From: Sphagnum magellanicum
Taxonomy: Eukaryota > Streptophyta > Sphagnopsida > Sphagnales > Sphagnaceae
DNA: 64,000 bases
Assembly (NCBI GenBank): GCA_021904315.1
Contig: CM038912.1
Span: 14,037,061 to 14,101,060 of the forward strand
Direction of reading: 5' to 3'
The notes beneath the pieces were generated by a model that was not told the origin of the DNA, made no database searches, and worked only from the letters and a program-made list of their open reading frames with translations. Shown here in pieces: positions 13,316 through 29,485 of the stretch; the stretch's first letter is position 1; every line of letters begins with the position of its first letter. A program made the translations under genes and the position numbers.

Positions 13316-16300
13316 CACAATCATCATCATGACATATTTCCATGTATTTTATAACTTGCCACTTTCTAGTTGAATTTAGGCAGGGATCTATACTACATGA
13401 CAAATGCATATTCCCAATCTAAGACTATGTCCTAGAGTTGGTTGCATCGTGTAAAGTTGAAGGTCAATGGTAAACATTTTTCATATGGTAGATTGAATTC
13501 AGGAAAACAAGAAAATAAAACAAAAGATATGTCATGATGTTGAAACTTACATTGTTGGCACAATTTTGCCAATAAATTCTATTTACATGCTTATTCAAAC
13601 TTTCGCGCAATTGTATGTAAATCAAATTGATGATTGGAACATGTGTATGTATTGAAATCTATTGATAACATATTAGAAAGTGGAACAGCTGTTGGTAGTC
13701 AACCCATCCTTGGGTAATATGCTACTAAAAGCTTTTTGACTTCATTGTAAATTTGGTAGGGCAAATGGGCATGCGTTGTGGATATTGTAGTCTTTTGGGC
13801 TAAAGCCACATAACTAGCCAGGGGAAAAAAAAGTGGATTTTGAAAAAAAGGAATAGGAATAGACATTACAAAATGGTGGTTGCTACCTTTATGTGTTAGG
13901 GTTTCACTACATCATTAAAACTTCCTTTGTAAGGATAGAGTTCACCCTTTAGGGAGGGAATAGTGTAGGGATCTACATCCATTCAAGACTGATATTGGGC
14001 ATGCTTTCAATTTGTCGACATTTTGCAAGCTACAATAACACATGGGTTGCAAGCACATGTTGCCATTTGAAAACATATAGGTGTAACAAAAGTTCCAAGT
14101 ACATAACCTATTTTCCAGATAGGGATGATAGTTCATGAACTTACAAACATAAACATGAGCAGGCAAGCATGAGCAAATCATTATTAGAATATGTTGTCCA
14201 TGTGGACAAGATATTAAAAAATTATTTGTTGACACATAGGATAGAATCGTTGTTGACATGGAGGAATATTTTACCATGTGTCCATGGATGAATGATTTTT
14301 ATGGATGAAAAAATGGATGAATTTTATTTTAAATGTTGCTAAATTTTTTTATTTTTTTGGAAAATTGAAAAAAAAATGGGGTCAAAACAATTTATGTTAG
14401 TTTCTTTCAACACAAATCCACAAATGAAACGTAGAAATCACAATTCAAAACCACACTTCATTTTTTAAAAATATGAAATATCTTCAAACTATGCAACATT
14501 TAAACCATGTAAAATGTTAAATTAAATCCAATAGACCCACCAAGAGATATGTGTTAATCTGAACACTAACTATTCACCACCAAACGACGTGTTCTCATTA
14601 AAAACAAAAATAATATGAAACATCCCACGGCAGTTCAAATAACATACACCAATGAACAAGTATTTTTAAAAAAAATTTGTTCACTCTCTCAACCTCTAAT
14701 GTCTAACACAATCCTTGCTACTTGCAAAATCAGATTCCTTTTTTTCTATACTACTCATTTTCCTAATCTATACAACAAGCCTTTCATTTACAATGGCTAG
14801 AGGAAAATTCTTGCCAATTTTCACAACAAACACATTGGAATCAATGACTGAATATACATTCATTTCAAGCATATTTGAAAGAATATGTGAGATGACAACA
14901 AAACCTTGAGAATGTCAAAGATATGACAATTAGTTACTCCCCTTCCAACATTTGCTAAAAATTAAAACATGGGGGAAAAAATGCAAAAGAATAATAGACA
15001 AAACAAATGAATGGACGGCCTAGTGATGGGCAAATGCAAAGATAGACTAAGAAAGTCTTGCAATATTGAAACAAATTGTAAACATTCCATATGAGGATAT
15101 GGAAAACTACCATTGGACAATGTTTACACACGTTATAGATTTTTTTTAAAAAGCGTGCAAGTTTGAAAAAACCCATTTTATAACATTTTTTCACAAGTTT
15201 ACTCAAAGATTTGTCAATAGAGAATTTAATAACCCTTGGTGAGCTATTATCAACAAAATTCTTGAAACCCAAAAAATGACTCTATGCAACTCCAGGCAGG
15301 CGAGCCTAGTTCCCATAGGATTTAAGGAACAAAATTTTAAAACCACCGATGAATCATTGAATGACAAGGTCGGCTGCAAAACCATGAAACGTGTATGATA
15401 ATCAAAAGAAACAACGAATCGACAATTGAAGGAGGAAGAAGAATATAATTGCTTGCAACAAATTGTGGAACCATGCAAGTGTTAAAATGAATATTGGTTA
15501 AAATTAAACACTTAAATTGATTGCTAAAAAATTGAATGAACTAATGTTGAGATTCATAATGATGAACTTGAAGTAGCCACTAAACATTCTCATGGGCACC
15601 ACCAGATTTGGATATGTTCCCAATGGTAAAAAGAAGAAATTTCAAGACTATAGATGTAGAGATGCAAGTAATGAATAATGGGGATATTCTAATCAATTAC
15701 AATATTATAATATATATGGGACAATGATAAAAATGTATTTGACAATGCTTTTGAGTAACTTGCAACAAAAACAATGGATAGGTATGGGGATGTTCACTAG
15801 GAAATTCACCAGGCCATTAATCTAACCATCTGGTTTTCACAAGGTGAAAATTGCACCAAATTAAATACATCCAATATGTGTAATCTTCAATCCAATTATT
15901 AAAATAAACATAAGTTAATATATAAACCTATTTAGATTGTCAAACATGATTGTTTAATTACAATCACTACATATTTAAAAATCCTTTGTACATCCAAATA
16001 TCAATTGAAACTTGAAAAACGTTTTGAGTGTTTCATACTTGAAATGAGGGACTTTGTAGGAGTGCAATGAAATATAGGAATAATACTTGCTAGAAGGTAT
16101 GAATTGAACACATGGCATGTATAAAAAATGCAAACAAAAAAAAAACATCAAGCCACATCAAGCCCAAGGGCTAGTGAGGTGATCACAATTACATGTTACA
16201 CACACCATGCATGACACAAGTAAGAAAAATAGATGTTCTGCCAATTATAACATTTTAGTGTAGTCAATCCCATCTAAACGGTCCAAAGAATGTTAGACAA

Positions 16301-18343
16301 TGTTGAAAAGATCATTGAATGAAATAATTAAAGAGTGGCCCTATAAAAATATCGCCTTTGGGAGATGTTTACAACTTTGTAACATTGCACAAATAGAATT
16401 TAGTATCTTTCATTGAGCTTCCAAGTAACAAACATAAAAAACAAATTCTAAGTTGAATTGCTCATTTGCGCAATGTCAAGATATCCATACCCCAAACACT
16501 ATTGTTGAACACCAAGAGATTTGGACTATTACCCATCAATAGAAAAAATGAAGTTTAAGAATATAGATGAAAAGTTCCATGCTGAGGTTGGGTAGTAAAC
16601 ATTTTTTAACCACTTGCAAGATTATAAAATATACATGAAAGTGATGAAGATGTTTTGCTTAGAGTTTATGAACAACTTACAGCAACCTCCTGGGCACAAT
16701 CCAAGGCCAACACATCTGACGAATCAAAATTATAGGACACATTTTCATAGGTAGTGTGACTACCTACTTGGATTTCAAGTTGATATGAGAATAAACAGAT
16801 CAATCTTGCTATGAAAGTGGTTGAGGAATGTTTATGGTGTTGAAGACGATGCATACAAAACATTGGTATTTGTTTACAACAAAGAACTAGATGTTTTTGT
16901 ATCGACCAGTTCTAATATTAAATGTTATGTTGAAAAGGAAAGCTCCCTGCCATACTCAAAAGATGCAGTGATGGACTCAAAAAAGGAGATGACGAATATG
17001 GAAGACTCCACCTTGGTGGCTACACCACAATTTGCAATGGGTTCCAACAAACTGAATGAACCACCAATGGAACCCAACTTAGCTCAATATGTTAGGAAAA
17101 GAGTGTGGCAACACATTTGAAACTGACAACATTTGCACAGGCTATCAAGAGAACTTAATAAGTCCTTGTAAATAGGGTTTTTCAAGGCTTTGATGCATTG
17201 AAAGTTATATTTTGTACAAAAAAAATGTTCTTTGAACCAATTTGCGTTTTTTGAGTTAATATGTTTACTATATTTGAACAGAGCATATTGGGAGAAAAAT
17301 AACTTTAAAAAATGCACAGGTTATTTTAGCTAGACAATATAATTTGTTTCAAAGTTGGCGTCACATTTTGAACTATTTAGCAAAAGTGATATCCCAAATT
17401 TTGCATTTCATTTATTTTATTATAAAGATGAGTTTAAAATAATTGGATGTCATGCACAAGGTACAAGGCATTGCATGAAAATAAAAAAGGGCCTGGGAGC
17501 TTGAACCAACTTGAAAAATGACAGAAAATATAAACAAAATATTTAATGACAAAAATATTTCCAAACAACACTAAAGGTTGAATGAATTCCTGCATTGAAT
17601 CTGAATCACTAGACATCAACCCAACCTCTACAATAAATTGTTGTAGAAGACATTGAAATTGAATGGGATGACCACTTTAAACCATGAAAACATGAAGAGT
17701 GACAAAACATTCCACAAGCTAAATCAAGAGAATTCTTAAGATCATTGGGAGAGACCTTGTAGTAATATTATGGGAGCTTTGAAACAATAGATTGGAAGAG
17801 ATAAAATATGAAGGATAGAACAACAAAACGGAAAACACACTCTCAAGACGTGTATCAAGTAGTGAATTTTTGTATAATGAATGCTTATGTTGTCTTTGTT
17901 AGAGGATATATATTTCAATTTTAATTCTAAAAGGATTAGCTTCCATGTATGAATATCTATGTAGAAATTGAAAAGGAGGGAATGGAACATATCATAGAAT
18001 GCAAGAATTTGGAGAATATAGAATGTGGGCCATTGACAATATTTTGTTTGATTTTGCATCCAAAAGTGGCCTAAGAACTTCATGAAAATCTCTGAATCAG
18101 CGTCTAGAGCAAGGATCGACCTCCCCAGTGCCCAACAAACATGAATAATATTCCATGTAAGAACAATCAAATGCCAAAGTAAGGGACATGAAAGGTTGCA
18201 AAAATAACTTAAAATATAAGAAAGGGATGAAAGAAAATACATGTCTCACAATTAAGGTCCATAACTACAGAATTTGGTGGGGAACAAACATCAATAAAAA
18301 CTTGAAGAGTGATCACATGGAATTCCTTCACCACCTTGAAAGT
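13316..18343. other. AT-rich intergenic stretch, no recognised gene
   Basis: About 5 kb of high-AT sequence with scattered short ORFs. The longest are 13942-14277 (minus) and a TTG-initiated frame at 16821-17120 (plus, 99 codons) containing KKEMTNMEDSTLVATPQFAM. Neither resembles a family I know. It is probably decayed mobile DNA. Confidence 0.45.
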
Positions 18344-18577
18344 TCATATAATTTGGGATCTGGTCATTAAGGTCACATTAATGTAGTTGTACAACACATC
18401 TTCAACCTCAAGATTAATACCCTTTTCAACTAGCTCGACAAAAGGGGTGGAAAATTGAAATTTCGAGGAAAGCATGGTGCCTAGAGCTAAATCTCTTACA
18501 AGAAGTGTGACCTGATTTATAAGAATTTGCATCAAAAAGGAAAAATTACGGTTAATCCTAAAATTCATTAAAAGCAA
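18344..18577 (-). other. Decayed coding fragment related to the one at ~34.85-34.93 kb
   Basis: The minus strand reads LLVRDLALGTMLSSKFQF and continues into FVELVEKGINLEVEDV. A similar reading, LLVCDLAIGLEFSKQIQV, comes from the minus strand near 34845-34930 beyond the other end of the CACTA element. Both lie near a palindrome array, so the two may be copies of one unrecognised repeat family. Confidence 0.35.
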
Positions 18578-19084
18578 AGCAAGAAGACATGCAAAATGAA
18601 AAGTTCATGGTACTTGGATCCTCACTACTCATCTAGGGGCTTGAGTTAATAACAAGCCACTTCATGTAAACCTTCATTTGGTAGTTTTCCAGGAAGGAAC
18701 AAATCTCCTTCAACACTCGCAGATCAACTACATGCATGATAATGACGACCCTTTTGTCAAACAGAAACCTATCTGCAAAAAATACAATGGATTTGATAAA
18801 ATTATCCACCTACCTATTCTAAAGAGGAATGAAGGAAAGGGGCTCAGAGACGTGTGGAATCAAGAGATTAGATGGTACATTTGCAATAACAAAGTTAACC
18901 TTGTTTTTCGAAAAAACCTTAAGAACAAAATTATTTAAGAGATTTATTAGAAAAATTAATTCATAAAAAAGTAAAGACTAATCCAATTACACTAAAGAAA
19001 GAAATAAAACTATATAAGTTGAAGAAAGCCATGGGCATTCAAATTTCATCAAAAGCTATATTCTCTTAAATCCTAAAAGTATTA

Positions 19085-19335
19085 TGTTTTCAAGACCAAG
19101 TTTTGACATCGAAAGTTGAATACCAAAAGGTCTCAACTCTAGGTCCTCATCTTTCGGTGCCAAAGGTTGAAAATCGAGACGTTTTGCCTCTAGGTCCTTA
19201 ACTTTTGGTGCCAAAAGTTGGAAACCAAACCTTTACAACTATTGGACTTCAACTTTCAAAGTTAGAGGTTGGAAACCTAGAGCAATGTACTTTTGGCCTT
19301 CAACTTTTGGTGTCGAAAGTTGGAACTTGGGACTT
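19085..19335. repeat. Array of short palindromes, left copy
   Basis: Five imperfect units about 50 bp apart, each centred on an inverted repeat such as AACTTTTGGTGCCAAAAGTT (19199-19222 region) or AACTTTTGGTGTCGAAAGTT (19304-19323). Between them is spacer related to GGTCCTCAACTCTAG. The same palindrome recurs at 36720-37790. Confidence 0.8.
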
Positions 19336-19979
19336 TTTTGCAAAAGAAAATTTTCTTGAATAGAAAATAATGTCCTAAGAAGTTGCTTCAAAAACATTAA
19401 TGAAAACTCAGCAAATTGAATAGAGAATAGAATTACCTCCTTCAAACAATCTATAATTCCTAAATGATAAGTTGGCCATTCCCAAGTTTGGATCTGAGAT
19501 GCAAGAATTAAGGCCCAAGAAACATTCATCAATCTCACAATGGGATGATGGTGAGCAAAACTAGGAATCAACAAGGGAATCTAAAGTGGAATTCACTTCC
19601 CTATACTTGATGCTCTTGCCCCATGGGTTGTCTATTCCTGTTGTCTTTTCTAGCACTCTTGCTAAGGAGATTGAAATTTCAAGAGGTCTAGAGCTGTGTT
19701 CTCTTCCTCGGTTAAGATGGTCCGAGTGGAAGTTGCTAGAACTTTTTAAAGAAATAAAACACCTAAGCCACAATCTTCTTTTCTCTTAAATTGAGTTCGG
19801 ACATCTCCTTTGTCCTACATCTCTGATGCAGACTCCAACATTTGTCTCTTTCCCTTCCTCCTACCCCCTTCCATTCTCTTTTTGGTGGATGTTTCCTTCT
19901 CCAAGGCACCATGACCTTGAAAAAATGCAAGTTCCTATTTCTTTCGAATCTTGAACTCCAATGGAAGGGTGTTTTCATT
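19336..19979. other. Left flank of the CACTA element
   Basis: Not recognised. Overlapping ORFs on both strands (19561-19773 minus, 19586-19789 plus) have no known match. The stretch ends in CATT at 19976-19979, the putative target-site copy. Confidence 0.4.
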
Positions 19980-19991
19980 CACTACTAGAAA
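19980..19991 (+). repeat. CACTA left terminal inverted repeat
   Basis: CACTACTAGAAA, identical to the inverted right end at 34061-34072. Confidence 0.85.
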
Positions 19992-19997
19992 TTCTAT

Positions 19998-20130
19998 CAT
20001 ATGCAACCACCATGTTTGCAACTGGGATGCAATTGCCAGTCGCATGCAACTATGCAGGATTTTTTATGCAACTGCAATGGATTTTTGCCCTCTTTTTGGG
20101 TATGTATGCAACTATGGTGCAACTATGATC
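19998..20130 (+). repeat. Left sub-terminal GCAACTA motifs
   Basis: Repeated short motifs ATGCAACCA, TTGCAACTGG, ATGCAACTATGC, ATGCAACTGC, ATGCAACTATGG and GTGCAACTATG. The density matches the sub-terminal repeats that bind the TnpA-type protein in CACTA elements. Confidence 0.7.
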
Positions 20131-20307
20131 ACCTTCATCCCAACCTTTGGATGATTTATGTGATATACTATCGTATATATTTGATATGCATATACTCATA
20201 ATTGCATGTGCAACCAAAATAGGCCAACTATGGTATTTTGGTAAGTTAGGTACACATTTTTTGTAGGCATGTCTAGGATTAGGGTTGCTTACAAATGACA
20301 ATCCCAT

Positions 20308-21541
20308 TGATAAGGTTTAGGATATAGGTGAAAAATAACCTAATCTATTTTGCCACCTACTTAAAATAATGTATTTATCCCCAACTTTTAGTAGCTTGCT
20401 CCACAAACATTTAGAAGACAATTGATAATGGAAGATATCAATTTTACTTACAATAGTTTATCATTTGATGAAGCAAAACAATGTATATGCGTATTCAACA
20501 ATAAGGTCCAATTAATCCCCTCAAGATTACAATATGTGGGTTTGACATGTGGAAATAATCTATTTTATTCCAACAATTATCCAATACAAGTGAGGGTCTC
20601 ATGGCACATATACACCTTATAGTCCATGTAATGCATGAGTTGGATCCAAAGTCAGCCCTGATAGTCATGATGGGTAGACATGTGAATAAGATATTGTCAT
20701 TCATTGACTATGAATATCGATAGGATGGTTTCATTACCCCAATCCATAGACTCCAACCCGAGTGTAAAACAATTTAACAACTCTGCTTTTGACACACTTG
20801 GGTTGATAAATTTCAATTCAGAATAGAAGAGACCATGAATGCAATAGGGCAAGAGGAAACCACAAAGGTGAAAACATGATATATGGAAAACAGGGGGACC
20901 AAAAAAAAACCTGACCTAAAACATAAAACCTTCTACACTTTGATATGACAGACTATAAATCACACAACATAGTTTGTAGCTGACAATGCAAAACATGGGT
21001 ATTCTGGTGAAGGTAGTAGCATCAAATGTATTGTTTACATGAGACTAGAATATTCCTGAACATATGTATGTATCCAGATGCCCAGAGTAGATTCTAGCTT
21101 TTCAAAAGGATCACAAAGGGTAATACTTTCAATCAACCAAAACCAAGGTGAACTACATATCAGCAAAGAGGAGGCATGATTGCCTACTTACAAAGAGTGA
21201 TCAAGATGGATTTGATGCACCCCTCAAATAATAATATGCTAGATTTTTGGGGAGGGATCAACCTGAGATTGAGATTGAAATATCCTAACATGCTTGGATT
21301 ATTGTTAGGTAGACAATTTGAATCGACCAATAAGAATAGTGGTGATTAGCACCAAGTCTAAAAGGCTACTCAGTAACAACTACAACCAAATAACTAGGTA
21401 GAGACTTAGCCTTACAATTTGCATTGCAAACACCACTTAAAAAACCAGCTCAATGTCAAGAACGTCATTCTAAGCAATGTATTAACATAATAAATATGAA
21501 AGGAGAGAACAATGTGTCAATGCCCCTTACTCAACAATAGC
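20308..21541. other. Internal CACTA sequence, no recognised gene
   Basis: AT-rich DNA between the left sub-terminal repeats and the rhamnose-synthase fragment. No domain or repeat stands out. Confidence 0.4.
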
Positions 21542-22964
21542 CTACATGTTGGGTTCAAATACATACTTGATCAAGGATTCCTTGATTAACAAGACCTCAA
21601 GGAACTCCCCCTGCAGCTTTGATGCATCAAGTTCATTGGTTTTCCAAGGTGCAATGATGACCTTTGCTTGCTCTTCTAGGGTGAAATTCTTCCATGAAAA
21701 TCTTGGTTTGATATATTGTTGATACATCTCCAAAATCTCATTGTAGCTCACCACTCCTAGATTGGTGAAATTCCAGATCCTTCGCAAGTTACGCTTTGCC
21801 ATTTCAATTGAGATAGGCAACAATTCATCCAAGATTGTCATGTTGTTAGGGGTGTTCACCATCTTTTAATACCAAGAGATCTTTGTAATAAAATTCCGGG
21901 GGTTTTGTAGATCTGAAGTGATGGGCATCCGCATGCGCAGGGTGCACACATTGTCAAACTCTTTAAGAAGCTCTTCAACTTGCCCAATATACAAACTAAA
22001 ATTAGATTTCCACATTTTGGACATGCAGTTTTCCACAAGAGCAAGACATTGAATAGCCCAGGAAATGCCCAAACAGTTGACCAATTAACATGTGGACAAT
22101 GGACACCTACACTGGACCTAAGCTTTTCAAAGAAAGATAGGGGTTGAACTCTCAACATGTAAATCCCCTACAATTGTACTAAAGCAAAACAGATATGGAA
22201 CATATTCACTCCTTCCCACAAAAACAAAATGTTAGATGCAAACATCTATAAAGGTTCACATCTCACATTACACAGTTTAAGCACTCACCGTGGCCTTTGT
22301 CTTGGAATAGTATGAACCAACAAATTTGGTGTGTCATCTTCCTTGAAATCAATTCCACTACTAAGCTAATGATTTTTGTCATACTAAAAAATGCACCCTG
22401 TTCAAAATTGATGAGCAACAAGTTGCTTTGCTTGTAAACATCTGCCAAAGTCAAAGTACACACAACGTTTGCCCGGATGGTCTCAACCTTGTGGTTTTCA
22501 CACCAATCCACATTTGGCCGACCTGTCACACCTCCTGCATTGAATACATGAGAGGGCTTTGCAGATGCTATATCTACCTCTAATTATGTTCGATTCTCCA
22601 ATCGGCTAGATCCCGTGCTTCTAGCATATCTATCTAAGAATACCACCAATCCAGCCAGTGTGTCCATAGATTAGAAATTTCAATCGCTATTTTGAATTGC
22701 CATTCTCTTGGGCATTCAATGTGACATTCCCAGCCTTGTGGCTGTTATCATTTAGAGATGCATGCTCATTTGGTGTGCCAAAAGTTTCAACCTCAACTTT
22801 GACTTTAGGGTTGTTCTGAAGATCAGCTAGTTTCTCTACCCCAGATATGGACAACATACAAGGATGGGGAACTAATGCTCTAGAAACATCCCCCCACTAG
22901 TTAAAGTGGCTGATGTACCATTGCAATGTCTTCCGCAAGCCCTCTTCCCATGTGGTGCGCTCCT
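21542..22964 (-). pseudogene. UDP-rhamnose synthase (RHM), C-terminal fragment
   Basis: RHM makes UDP-L-rhamnose from UDP-glucose for cell-wall polymers. The fragment starts at the end of the 4,6-dehydratase domain (ERTTWEEGLRKTLQWYIS), crosses the linker (VEKLADLQNNPKVKVE) and covers the whole NRS/ER epimerase-reductase domain: FLIYGHTGWIGG (the GxxGxxG cofactor loop), GGVTGRPNVDWCENHKVETI, VEELLKEFDNVCTLRMRMPI, LLPISIEMAKRNLRRIWNFT and IKESLIKYVFEPN. Recognisable exons are 22289-22964 and 21542-21979. The kept intron points to DNA-level capture, not a retrocopy. Several frameshifts and stops are present (for example TAG in place of a tryptophan codon before GDVSRAL, and a TAA within KISWY-K). 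The intron's acceptor reads CAA before GTTGAAGAG where CAG is expected. The fragment is broken and sits inside the CACTA element, on the same strand as the E2 fragment. Confidence 0.88.
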
Positions 22965-23380
22965 TGCATCAAGCACAAAGTGACATATCCCCAAATAAAA
23001 GCACACATCAGGAACCAGACATGAAAACACATGCTATTGTCCCCCTTAACAACCATAACCAGACAATATGCAAACCTTGGAAAGGGTTACAAGTGGTGGT
23101 ATATTCATAATGCCAATCAAATATATATTTGAAAACACGTTATTTGCAAGTGGCAGATTCCACTGTTTCAGCCATAACAAGCACGAATGGACAAAAAGAA
23201 AAAACACTATTATAAGAGAAGTCAGAGTGTCTTAGAACAAAATGTTACTTTCGAATAGCACCATCACCATACATCTTACCCAAAGAATATCTCAGAATGT
23301 GAAGCTCTGTCTGAACCCCAACTTCATTCAATACATAATTTCTTGCTCATAAATGTTATTATAGCTAACTGCATAATGTC

Positions 23381-25793
<2,413 letters not shown>

Positions 25794-25807
25794 CCCCCCC
25801 CCCCCCC
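25794..25807 (+). repeat. Homopolymer of 14 cytosines
   Basis: An uninterrupted C run. Its length is a likely site of sequencing error. Confidence 0.85.
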
Positions 25808-26094
25808 ATTTTCAAATATTGTTTTTGAGGTCCATTTTGATGTCAAGATACTAAAAGTAACAACATTATTGAAGGCACAATATCTGTGAAATTTGTGACT
25901 GGTCCTATGAACCTTGCTAGTTTGTATTGAGTTGAAGTTTTATTCTAGCAAATGAAACTGAAAAAAAATAAAAATTTGTAAGCAAGATCTACAACAAAAT
26001 AGACAAACAAATTCTGGTAAAATGTTAAGAACACTAAAAAGACTTCCCCCCCAAGGCTTTGTGTCTTGGCCTGACTCCGAGCTCCCTCCTTTTG

Positions 26095-26470
26095 TGTCTG
26101 CTTTGTGTTTTTTTTCTGCAATCTGGTACTATGTGATTTTGTGTCTTTTGCTGCAATTTTGGTGTCTGATTTTGTGTGTGTGTTTTGCTGCCTGCAATAT
26201 ACTGTGTGGTTGTGTGTGTTTTTTCTTGCAATTTTGGTGCGATTTAAATTGTTATTTTTGCTACAATATGGTATGTGATTTTTTTGTTGTTTTTTGTTGC
26301 AATTTGGTTTGCAATTTTTTGTTTTTGCGTGCGTAATTCTATAGGTTTTTTTGTAGCTTGGTATGTGATTTTTTGTTTTTTAGTGTGCAATTTTGTGTTT
26401 TTCTACAGTCTAGTGTGTTATTTTCTGTTTTTTATTGCAATTTCATGTGTGAATTTTTGTTTTTTCCAAT
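26095..26470 (+). repeat. T-rich degenerate minisatellite
   Basis: Roughly ten diverged units of about 35-40 bp built from TGCAATTTGGTGTGTGATTT followed by a T/G-rich tract. Reading frames across it are low complexity and not genes. Confidence 0.8.
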
Positions 26471-28221
26471 AATCCAATCTTCCACATGTCATGTTTTTAT
26501 TGTAGTAGTGTATTGTTTCCTTACAGATTCCTTAAAGATTTTCAAAAAAAAAATTCTAGTTGTTTTTTCAACAGATGGATTGTTTTGCTAGTGATCATAT
26601 CAACCACTCTCTTCCTTATCATCTGTGGACTTAGTAACACACTTGTTTTATATTCACCATCATCTTTGATATAACACAAACAGAAACAAATAGAACTTTC
26701 TTTTCTTCTTTCTCTTTTGACATCATTTCTGAACTAAATGTTGCATTTTTTCCCCCTCCAAGATTCCTCAAGAAACAATGACATTGCATCTGATTATTGT
26801 AGATGTATTATTGTCAAGATTTTCTTCCAATTGCACAAGCCACACTGTAAAGAGATGTGATGCTCTGTGAGCTTTTGTGCTTGAAGAATGTGAAAAAGTT
26901 CAATTACCAAACTAGAGTTATCTCCCTAATGAGTTTGTAGATCACTTTTTTCTTTAGGGATTGGGTGCTTGTCTTGTTAGTCCAAATGCCCCGTTTGTTA
27001 CAAGAGAATTGATATGTGCTTACTAGCTCTTAAAAATCACATTAGAAATAGCCACTTGTAGAACATCTAGTATTATCTTGTGGGTTTACATGTTACATCA
27101 CAAAGTCACCTAGTTTTAGGGGACCAAGTTTTCCAAAATAGTCACACATGGGAGAGATCAAGAGACAAGAACTTGCATGAGAAACAAACATTGAATTTTT
27201 TTGGAGAAAGCTTTGAAGATAATGCATGTATTGCAGAAATTGTGAGTGTTTCTTGGGGCTTGAGAGTTTAGAAAAATCAAGTCAAAAATGTGCAGCCATT
27301 GTTTGAAGTTTTGGTGGAGGATTTGTAATACCAGAGTACATGGTTCCAATCGCAACAGTCCCACCTTTCACACTTTGCATTCTCCCGCCCTTTTTCCTAT
27401 ACTCAGGCCCTTACATCACCACCACCTCTGATCACCTGCCTGCCAGAACAAGTTTTATATATAGAAATTACCAAAGAGATATATGATTCATGTTTTGATA
27501 ATATTTCTTATAGGTTGTGTACCTTAGCTCCTTTGAAAGACCATTCTGTAGCTAAGCACGTCTTAAATGTTGGGAATGTTCTTGGTTTTTTTGTTTGATT
27601 TATCTGTTGTCATGTTTCAATTTTCTAGTATCTAATGGCATTCCTATCACATGGAAGTTCTCTTGTGTACTATACCATGCTGGAGTGCTTGTCTATAGTC
27701 TTTGAAAGTATTCTTGGATCTTATTGATGGGGTTCATGTTTTTCTCTCCTCTATGTTGTTATTTATGTTGTTTCTCTCTAGTGTTAAGTTTTCCAACCTT
27801 TTATGGGCCTTCTAAGGAGAAGGCAGAGTACTAGTTTGTCTGTAATCTCAAAGTCAAGCAATACCTTTTTTAGGATTCCTTATTGCTTGTGAGCAGTCCT
27901 CCTGCAAAATGGGGGATTTCTTGGTTTCCTTTATCAAGATTGGAGATTTTTGCTTGAGCTGGAAATAATTTCTTTAAATTCAGAGCTTGCAAAGTCTATC
28001 ACTATTCTTGGAAATTATTGCCTTTATCCAGAGTGTCTTCAAACTTTCAATTAAGATCTAGATTTGTGTCTTTTTTGTTCATCAGACTATTTTTTCTTGT
28101 ATCAAGTTTGCTTTCATGTCCAAAAATAATCTTATAAATCTCCATGATTTCGGTAATGAAAATATGAAGTGGTTTTTTTTTAGGAATTTGCTTATCATGC
28201 TCACTTCTGTAATTTGTAATT
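26471..28221. other. Internal CACTA sequence, no recognised gene
   Basis: T-rich DNA upstream of the GIY-YIG relic. I looked for reverse-transcriptase motifs in the plus-strand frames that run into the relic and found none I could support. Confidence 0.4.
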
Positions 28222-28999
28222 AAAGTCTCTCAACAAGCTTAGAAGGTTAAGGCAAAAGCACCTTAAACTTGTTGCCAAAATTTGTTCTGTTTCATATAGA
28301 GGTGTAATCTATGTAATCCATAACACTCATTCTAGTAAAGTGCTATATGTTGGTCAAACTTGTAGCTTAGTCTTTGCAAGATCCTAAAAGCATGTAAGAG
28401 AAGCCCGAATATTGGAAAAGCTCACCAATTTTGTTTTTAATTTAAAACTCTTCGTACGTGCCTAAGTCAAAGAAGTTTTTTGTTCCTTTAGTATATTTGC
28501 TAATGAAAAAATGTGGGAGATTTATGGATTCAAATGGGAAAATTGAATGTTAAAGGTTCAATCTTGTTGCCACAACAATAGGAAGAAATGGATGACTGTC
28601 CTTCATTATGTGTTTTCCAGATCCTATGACTTAGAAAGAAGGTTATGTAGCCAAGTTTGTAAAACCAATCCTATGTTATGGAGAAAAGGTCTTAAGAATG
28701 TCCTAAACTTTCTGTTATGCATCCCAGAAGGTTTGGAAGTCCAAAGTCAATCCCTTGTTGTTGGTTGTGCTCCATTATCTCTTCATGTGCCCTTCTTCTA
28801 TAAAAAGATCTTATTTGTCATGATTTACCTTAGTAATCCGTATGTTCTTTCCATAGAACTTTTGGCTGGATACAAAAGAAATTGGATTTTTTCTATAAAG
28901 TTATACCTCATGGGAAGGTGTTTTCTGAATTTCTTACCAAATACTTTGTTAGTTGTCTTCAATGTCATTAGTCTTTATATGCATGCCTTTGATATATAG
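28222..28999 (+). pseudogene. GIY-YIG nuclease domain relic
   Basis: The plus strand reads RGVIYVIHNTHSSKVLYVGQ, the GIY-YIG signature (IY, ten residues, then YVG), followed by an Arg-containing FARS and KHVREARI as in the catalytic helix. Further on come NEKMWEIYGF and KKWMTVLHYVFSRSYDLERR, similar to the end of stand-alone GIY-YIG domains. Stops interrupt the domain (after FARS, after LFVRA and before MLKVQS). The source could be a Penelope-like retroelement endonuclease, a homing-type nuclease or a host gene; no reverse transcriptase is visible beside it. Decayed. Confidence 0.6.
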
Positions 29000-29485
29000 C
29001 CCTATTTGTGTGATTAGGGTTGTTCATGATTGATAAGTTTGCCATACGAATCTTTGTTTTTTTTGGATTTACATGTCTCATGTTAACAATATATGACTAG
29101 ATTGTATGTTTTGCTAGCTTCTACCCATTCCCTATGTCTAACGTGTTGTGTGTGTGCTTGAGAAAAGAAAGCAACGTCAAAGAAAGCTTGGGTTGAAACC
29201 CCACCACAAGTCGATATGGTGAATGCCATTAGGCTACAAAAGAACACATTGGCAGTAGTACAAAGTGGGAAGCATGGTGGTGACTTTGCAAGGTGCAATA
29301 AGCAAGCATGTAAACATGGTGTTACAAGTTCAGAATGCACATGGAATGCTGGACAATGTGGGCACACAAGACAGTGGAGTTCTTGTGACGCACTCCCAAC
29401 TCCTTAAAGGGCTCAAATGTGAGCCCAAGTAGAAGCAGCGGAAAAGGAGGAGTCGGAGCATGCTCCCTAGCTCACAACACTTTGA

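Noticed and set aside
18188-18370. Short ORFs between 13.3 and 19.1 kb as genes
   Set aside because: Short, AT-driven, without domains or neighbouring splice partners; kept only as part of the intergenic description.
26022-26472. ORFs rich in Phe, Cys and Val
   Set aside because: They read through a T-rich minisatellite and are low-complexity artefacts.
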